Part shown: piece after piece, positions 58,328 through 64,000 of the stretch
How the letters are laid out: every line of letters starts with the position of its first letter
Numbering within the stretch: the first letter of the stretch is position 1
NCBI RefSeq assembly: GCF_029867415.1
Contig: NC_081186.1
Coordinates: forward strand, 28,523,915 to 28,587,914
Length of the DNA: 64,000 bases
Direction: 5' to 3'
From: Vicia villosa
Lineage: Eukaryota > Streptophyta > Magnoliopsida > Fabales > Fabaceae
Position numbers and translations under genes: made by a program
The notes under the pieces: model-generated
Told to the model about the DNA's origin: nothing
Databases searched by the model: none
What the model saw: the letters and a program-made list of their open reading frames with translations, nothing else

Positions 58328-60538
58328 TGTCACTACCCGAAAAATCATAGAGTCGTTGTCAAACATTATTTATCCCAACGGGGAAAGTAAAACATCGAGA
58401 AAACCTTAGAAGAAAATGAAAATGGTCTCACAACCAAAAATCGGGTACGGAAGTCGGTTATGCAAGGAGAAGGTATTAGCATCCTCCACATCTATGATAA
58501 TCTATGAGATCCACTCTTGTTGTTCTTATCAAACGGTGTGTATATCTAATGTTGAAACCTACTACAAGTGCATGAATGAATTAACTAGTGAAAAAAAAAT
58601 TTATTATTGAGCTCGCCAAGATTTCTTGAATCATGTGCCTACGTATTCCTATTGTGCAACAGAGAAATCACAGCTTCGTAGTTCTTCTAAAAAAGGTTTG
58701 TTTGTTTGACATTTTCCATGAACGATGCTAAGTTCACATTCTTGTCGTTAGACGTATGGTTGCTTGTAAGTCTTATGCATTGTCTGTTTGCGTATACTGA
58801 AAATAGCATATCCTTTTTGAAAAGGTTTTTAAGGGAAATCCCAAAGGAAAAAGGAATTTTAAATTGTTGGAGTGTTTTGTATAGAGATACTTCAAATGGT
58901 CCCTCAAGACTAGGGGTATTTGAGTATTTATCCTTTATTTTTGAAAGTATTTGAGATAAATATAATACTAAAGTCTATGAAATGAGGGCGAATGCTTCGT
59001 ACAAATGAGCCAAGTGTATCACGTACTAATACTCTAAAAAGAGGTAAGGAATAATTCACGATCATCTTTTCCCATATACTTAAGGCTCATGACGTATTTA
59101 TATGTATCGTATTTATTACATGTTTTTGTATTTGATAAAGAAAATGATTTTTGCTTTTTTCAAAGAAAAGAGAATGCAAAAGGAAAAGCAAAAGGCTAAG
59201 GGAAATTAGAACCCTAATGCTATCATGCATTGATGGTCCTAAGATTGAGATCAAGGAGAAACCCTAATTAAAATATCATGCTTGGATTAAAGTTCTAATA
59301 TATAACTTAATTCAAACTTAATCAAAGATTAACTTGAATTAAGAAACCTAAGGGATCATGTTAAGCATACAAGCATTTAATCATCAAGATCAAGCAATGT
59401 TTCATCATCAAACCACAATCACCAAGCACAAAGCAAAGGAATGATCAAACATCAATAAAAAAAAATCATCATATCATAACCCAATAAGAAAAATCAAGAG
59501 CCAAGTCATGGAGGCAAACAAGTATCATGGCAAGAGAATACTTAAGAAATGCATCTAAACATGAATCAAGAAAGAACATGAACATGTTAACACCAATCAC
59601 CAAATTTATGCCTTAACAACATCACAAAGGATCATCACACAAGATCATCCAATGCAAAAGAGTCCATCATGGCATTAGGTTTTGATCTAACATCAACAAC
59701 AATTAATCATGCCAAAATTCAACAAAGAAAATCTCAAGATGAAATGCATGAACAAAAACATCAAGATCATCAAGAAATAGCATCAATTAAACATCCAAGC
59801 ATTATCAAGATTCATGGGATCATCAAGATTTATCAAGGTATCACAACAATTTAGATTAAAATTTATCATGAAGAAAAAATAAAAACTAAAATGAACTTCT
59901 AAAATTAAAAACTTGTTTCTATAATATTTTTCATCATTTTTGAATTTTAGACAAACATAAAACAATGAGATAAAATCCTAAAAAATTGAAATAATATTTC
60001 TAAAATATTAATCATGCATTTATAATAATTTTGATAATTTTCAAGTATTAAAATAATAAAATAAAATAATAAAATCCAAACAATTATCAAAGAAAATGAA
60101 AATAAAAGAAAATGGATCAAGAGGTGCATCCATCAAAACAGACGCAAGAAATAGCAAGAAAACAAAGTCCAGCCCAAACCATATGCAAAAAAACTCAGAT
60201 CTAAGTTCATAAAAAACCCCAGTATGGGCCTCAGGAGGGGGTGTGAGTATCAAGGCCCAACGAAATGAAATTAAAAGTCCAAACAATATCATTCCAATTA
60301 TTCAGATTTTATTATTTAAAAAATAAAAGAAAAATGGTGTCGACCAATTAGAGCATGAAAACAAAAAATTTTAAATTCAAAAAATGGCACCAACTTGCCA
60401 CATCAAAATATTCAACATTAATCAAAAGTGTCATCACGTCGGTCGCCTCACGGCGGCGGACCTTGCTTTCAGAAATCAAGATCAACACATCATTCTAATT
60501 AAAATTTTCATGCTAAGTTGAAATATGGCCGTAAATTT
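58328..60538 (-). mobile_element. LTR D, Ogre-type LTR (3' part), interrupted
   Basis: On minus it ends GGGTAGTGACA at 58328. Next to it are the usual Ogre-end features: a GGTACGGAAGTCGGTTATGC and AAGGAGAAGGTATTAGCA block (58443-58481) and a CCTACGTATTCC block (58639-58650). No primer site lies to its left, so 58328 is the outer edge of a 3' or solo LTR and the start of the right nest. It is cut at 60539 by LTR C. The interior (59200-60400) is AT-rich leader-type sequence without genes. Confidence 0.75.
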
Positions 60539-62200
60539 TGTAACACCCCAATATTTAGATTTAATGATTTGATTCATTATTTGATGTGTTGATGTGAGTG
60601 TATGAGTTACGGTGATTTATCGATGATATTATGTGACGTGTAATGTTCATGTGATGTTGTGGGGTAGTTGAATTAAAGTGTTGGTTAGAATAATAATATA
60701 AAGTAGTCTAATTAATATTATTAATTTATTAAATAAAATAAAGAGATAAATGAGGAGAAGTTAGTAAGGGTATATTAGGAAGTTCATAATAGGGGTCCTA
60801 AGGCTAACTAGGTAAAAAGAGGAATAAGAGAGATTATTTATTCAACGTAGAATTTTGGAGAAAACTTGAAAGAATAGAAGGCTAGGGCAAGAAGAGGAGA
60901 AGAAGGAAATCAACCGTAGAAATTCGAAAAGGGAATCAGTCCGGATAATAATCTAAGTCAAGGGGGTTATCATGAGTATTATGTTTGGTTTAAGGGGTTG
61001 ATAAATGTATGTTGGGGTTTGTGATATTTTGTGATGTTTTGATGAAATTAATGAACGATGACGATATATTGTTGAAGTTATATGATTATTATGATTTCTG
61101 CTATGATTGGTTGTTGTATTGGTGAATGATAACATGATTTAGATTCTTAAATCCACCGTTGTTGAGGATTTGAAGGTTTAGGGTTTGATGAAGATCATTG
61201 GAGGTATGATGAATGTTTGTAAATTGGTGTTTAAGATAATAAATTCATGTAAGAACTAGGTTAATAGACCTTAAATCGCAGGAAAATCATGATTAAAATC
61301 AGTTTTTGGATAAAAAGTTTGGGTCTAGTATTATGCATGTCGCGCAAGAATTTTTTGCAGAATCGCAGAGCCTACTTTTGAAAATAAAAAGAGGCTCAAG
61401 TCAGTAGGTACCGCGCTTAGCGCAGTACAGGGGGCACTTAGCGCGGGTCCGTGGATGAAAAATTAATATTTTTGAAAAATAATTTCAGAATATGGAAGCT
61501 TATATTTCATTATAATTTCTTAAAATTCTCTAGAATTTATTGTGCACGTTTCGGTAGGTTTATAAGGCATTTTGTATGTAACTTGGTTTTGTGAGTTCTT
61601 GTGCTTCAGTACTTGATTTTGGTGAATTTTGTTGTGTTGATTGATAACATGATTAATTGATGGTTGTGTATTGAGTAGACCAAGATGCTTGTGATGTTGT
61701 GAGTTTGAATGATGACATGACTTTGATGAATACATGAATGATGATGCCATTTTGAATAGTCGTGGTCATTGATTTTGTGAAGTTGAGAATCGTGCATTCA
61801 TACCATAATTGGTGGATGATAGTCTACTGATGTTGTAGAACCATTGGTCCAGTGACGGCCCCTAATCCCATTGTGTGGATTGAGTGTAATATTGTGATGT
61901 GCTCCGGTTCCAAGTAGGAATCGATCTTATGGTGGGGATCTTTGGAGAACGATGACTGAGTCATCAGTGATGAATTAGTACTACATGCATGAGTCCATTG
62001 TTTTTGCATTGCATTGTTGTGACGTTGTGTGATTTGATGATATTTAATTATTTGTGATGTGAAATACCTAAGTGATAATTGTGATTGAATCATAAGGTGA
62101 TGTTTTAAATAGGTGATGATGTGCAGGTGTGGGTAAGTAAGCGTATATGATGGATACGTTGTATCGGTATATGTATGATTGGTTAATCGTATACTGAAAC
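60539..62200 (+). mobile_element. LTR C, chromovirus-like LTR, 5' part
   Basis: It starts TGTAACACCCCAATATTTAG and has the same layout as the array LTRs: a short U3, a GGCTAGGGCAAGAAG leader (60882-60896), then paired self-complementary CGCGCTTAGCGC elements (61411-61447) and TGATGG/TGATTG-rich sequence. It is cut near 62200 by LTR E, so its 3' end and primer site are missing. The right boundary is uncertain by a few tens of bases. Confidence 0.72.
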
Positions 62201-63227
62201 AACTGCAAGAAATCATTAAAGATCAATGAAGTCGCCATCAATTGTTTATTTATCCCACGAGATGGGAAAGGAAAACATTGAGTAAAACCTAAAAGGGAAA
62301 TAAATAAAGGTCTTACGACCAAGAGAAAGGGTACGGATGTCAGTTACGCAAGGGGAAGGGATTAGCAACCCTCACGTCCGTCGTACTCGACGGGATCCGC
62401 TCTCGTTAGTCTAAATCTAAGGGTGTCTAAAACTAAATGTTAAAGGGAAACGCACGAAAAAGGAAGAGAAAAGAAACGCGGGGAAAAGAACGAAAAATAT
62501 ACAAAATTATGCTCGTTCAGGCCCCGCGACCTAATGCCTACGTATCTCTTTCAGGAATCAGAGTCACCGTAGTTCGGCTCAAAAAAATTGGTGTGTGTGT
62601 GTGAGTTTTAAAATGAACAAAGATAAGTACAAATAAGTGAACTAAAGCAAGTTAACCATTTAATCAATTAAATAAAAATTGATTAAATTAATTAACCAAG
62701 GTTAAGAAAAATTAATTAGCAAGACTAATTAATTTTACTTAGCAAAGATCAACTAATTAAATTAATATTTAATTAATTGATTAAAAGCTTAAAGTGGTGT
62801 AAAATAAAATAAAATAAGAGAATTAAAAGCTAATTAAAATATTTTTGTGGTTTTTAATAGGAGAAAAATAAAATCTAAATCTAAAAACATGTTTTTTGTA
62901 TTTTTAATATTTCACTAAAATAAAAGTATGTAAAGAAATTAAAACTAATTAACAATAAACTAAAAACATTATAAAGTAGGCTAATTAAATAAAACATGGG
63001 GGTGTGAATATAAAACTGGGGCGCTGGCCCAGCTTGGTAAAGGCCCAAGATGATTAAACACTCGGTCAAAGGGAGTGAAGAGTCTGCAGAGGGGTGCTGA
63101 TAACATGAAGACCGGTGTTGGGCTGAAATTGAGCAGGCCCATAACAAAATACTCTTAGCCAGGGGTGTATGTAAATTGCAAGAATAGGGTGTGTGGGAAG
63201 CAGAATCTAGACCGGACTTAAATTCAC
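62201..63227 (-). mobile_element. LTR E, Ogre-type LTR related to Ogre-1, 3' part
   Basis: On minus its end region carries GATGGCGACTTCA, and on plus GGTACGGATGTCAGTTACGC, AAGGGGAAGGGATTAGCAAC and CGTCGTACTCGACGGGATCC. These closely parallel 6780-6950 of Ogre-1. The block GGGGCGCTGGCCCAGC (63017-63032) parallels the Ogre-2 LTR at 15578-15592. No primer site adjoins its left end, so it is a 3' or solo LTR. It is interrupted at 63231. Confidence 0.72.
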
Positions 63228-63230
63228 TTA

Positions 63231-64000
63231 GGCCCGTTTGGCGCGCTGGATAAGGAGACAGGATATGATAAAATTATCTTATCCTAATATAATCTGTTGT
63301 TTGGTGCACCATTAGGAAAGGATAATTTAAACCTATTACTAATCCTATCCTATTACCCCTTTATTATTTTTATCCTTATTTTAAGCTGGGTTAGAAAAAT
63401 GATAGGATAATTAAAACAAAAACACACGCTTCTGATATTTTTTTCTCTCACGTTCCTTTTCTCACTCTCACGTTCCCTTTCATCTCTACACTTCCATCAT
63501 CTCCGCCGTCACCAAATCAATCGCGTTTTCTGCTACGGTAATGTTTTCTTGTTCCAATTTCTCTATAATAACGGTTTCTTCTTCATCAATATTGATTTTT
63601 CTCAAAACCCTAATTTTTTCCCTATTCTTTTTTTACTAATTTCTTCTTCTTTTGTGTTCTCTTTGATGTTTTTTTTATGTTTCTACTATTTTGATACCCA
63701 TTGTGTTAAAAATTTTATTTTTTTCTTGATACTCGTTATTTTCTTTTCTACTATTTACTGTATCTTCTGCTTTTCATTGTTTTTTCTCTGTTTCCCCTAT
63801 TTTAACTCTATTATATGTTATTATATGGTTATATTAGTGCCCTCATACTACTTGTTCATGTTATGGGTTAATATGGATTCAGAGGATCAAGATATGATGT
63901 TATATTTAATTTTAGAACAATCTTTTTTAGAGATGGTTGAACTTTGTTTTACAATTTTAATGATAGTTAGTCATTCTTCACTATGGTTTTATGAAAATAA
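63231..64000 (+). mobile_element. Putative PIF/Harbinger transposon, 5' part
   Basis: It begins GGCCCGTTTGGCGCGC directly after TTA (63228-63230), the target trinucleotide of PIF/Harbinger elements. Subterminal GGATAA/TTATCC words recur (63249-63420). Next come a CT-rich 5' leader, a plausible splice donor (GCTACG|GTAATG at about 63537) and a T-rich intron-like stretch. The far end is outside the window, so neither the inverted repeat nor the duplication can be confirmed. Confidence 0.5.
63873..64000 (+). CDS. Possible start of a transposon-encoded protein, partial
   Basis: A frame opens ATGGATTCAGAGGATCAAG (MDSEDQDMMLYLILEQSFLE) and stays open to the window edge, 42 codons. An acidic methionine-aspartate start is common in plant Harbinger-type nucleases, but no catalytic motif is in view. 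The AG inside GATTCAG could instead be the splice acceptor, which would place the true start elsewhere. It could also be a host gene exon. Confidence 0.3.
   Translation, partial: MDSEDQDMMLYLILEQSFLEMVELCFTILMIVSHSSLWFYEN

Overview
This looks like a retrotransposon-rich stretch of a plant nuclear genome, most likely a legume and probably tribe Fabeae (Pisum, Vicia, Lathyrus, Lens). The reasons are several Ogre/Tat-type Ty3-gypsy LTRs of 3-5 kb, with a tRNA-Arg-type primer site and LTR starts such as TGTTGCACCCC or TGTCATACCCC, stacked inside other elements, and one compact SAUR gene resembling eudicot SAURs. Species is inferred, not proven. There are no bacterial-type operons, rRNA genes or CRISPR arrays. 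Most short open frames lie in non-coding LTR or leader sequence and are not genes.

Left nest (1-54527). Reading inward from the host DNA, a Ty3-gypsy LTR ('LTR B', to 54527) was hit by a second LTR ('LTR A', to 52133). LTR A was hit by an Ogre-like element on the minus strand (Ogre-2: 3' LTR 15041-17971, internal 17972-26029, 5' LTR 26030-47370). The Ogre-2 3' LTR was then hit by a Tekay-like gypsy LTR (13911-15040). That was hit by a SIRE/Maximus-like copia element (LTR 12695-13910, gag 11693-12608). The copia gag was hit by a very young Ogre-like element (Ogre-1: 5' LTR 6765-11692, internal 621-6764, 3' LTR from 620 leftwards out of the window). Side insertions are two Ogre-type solo LTRs with intact 5-bp target duplications: 20163-23348 (CTAAG) and 47388-51486 (GATAT).

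The centrepiece is 28272-45946, inside the Ogre-2 5' LTR: four LTRs of 2067-2068 bp alternating with three 3135-bp internal regions (period 5202-5203 bp). The whole block is bracketed by one 5-bp duplication, TTGTA. The matching uninterrupted site is present in the other Ogre-2 LTR at 16668-16672. Every unit has a primer binding site and polypurine tract but no gag-pol, so this is a tandemly multiplied non-autonomous (LARD-like) retrotransposon whose ends resemble Tekay-type chromoviruses.

Gene island (54528-58327): about 3.8 kb of apparent host DNA with an intronless SAUR-like gene (55679-56050, minus), a hAT-type MITE with a perfect 8-bp duplication (54664-55011) and a Mutator-type MITE with a perfect 9-bp duplication (57696-58035). 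An older hAT-type relative lies in LTR B (52166-52693).

Right nest (58328-64000): an Ogre-type LTR on minus, interrupted by a chromovirus-like LTR on plus (from 60539), interrupted by another Ogre-type LTR on minus (about 62200-63230), interrupted by what looks like a PIF/Harbinger transposon running off the right edge (63231 onward).

Neither Ogre-like element nor the tandem array encodes a polymerase here, so their recent activity implies proteins supplied in trans. The only element-derived reading frames are a truncated copia Gag, an N-terminal Ogre Gag remnant (5522-5704) and a shortened Ogre Gag (24335-24967).
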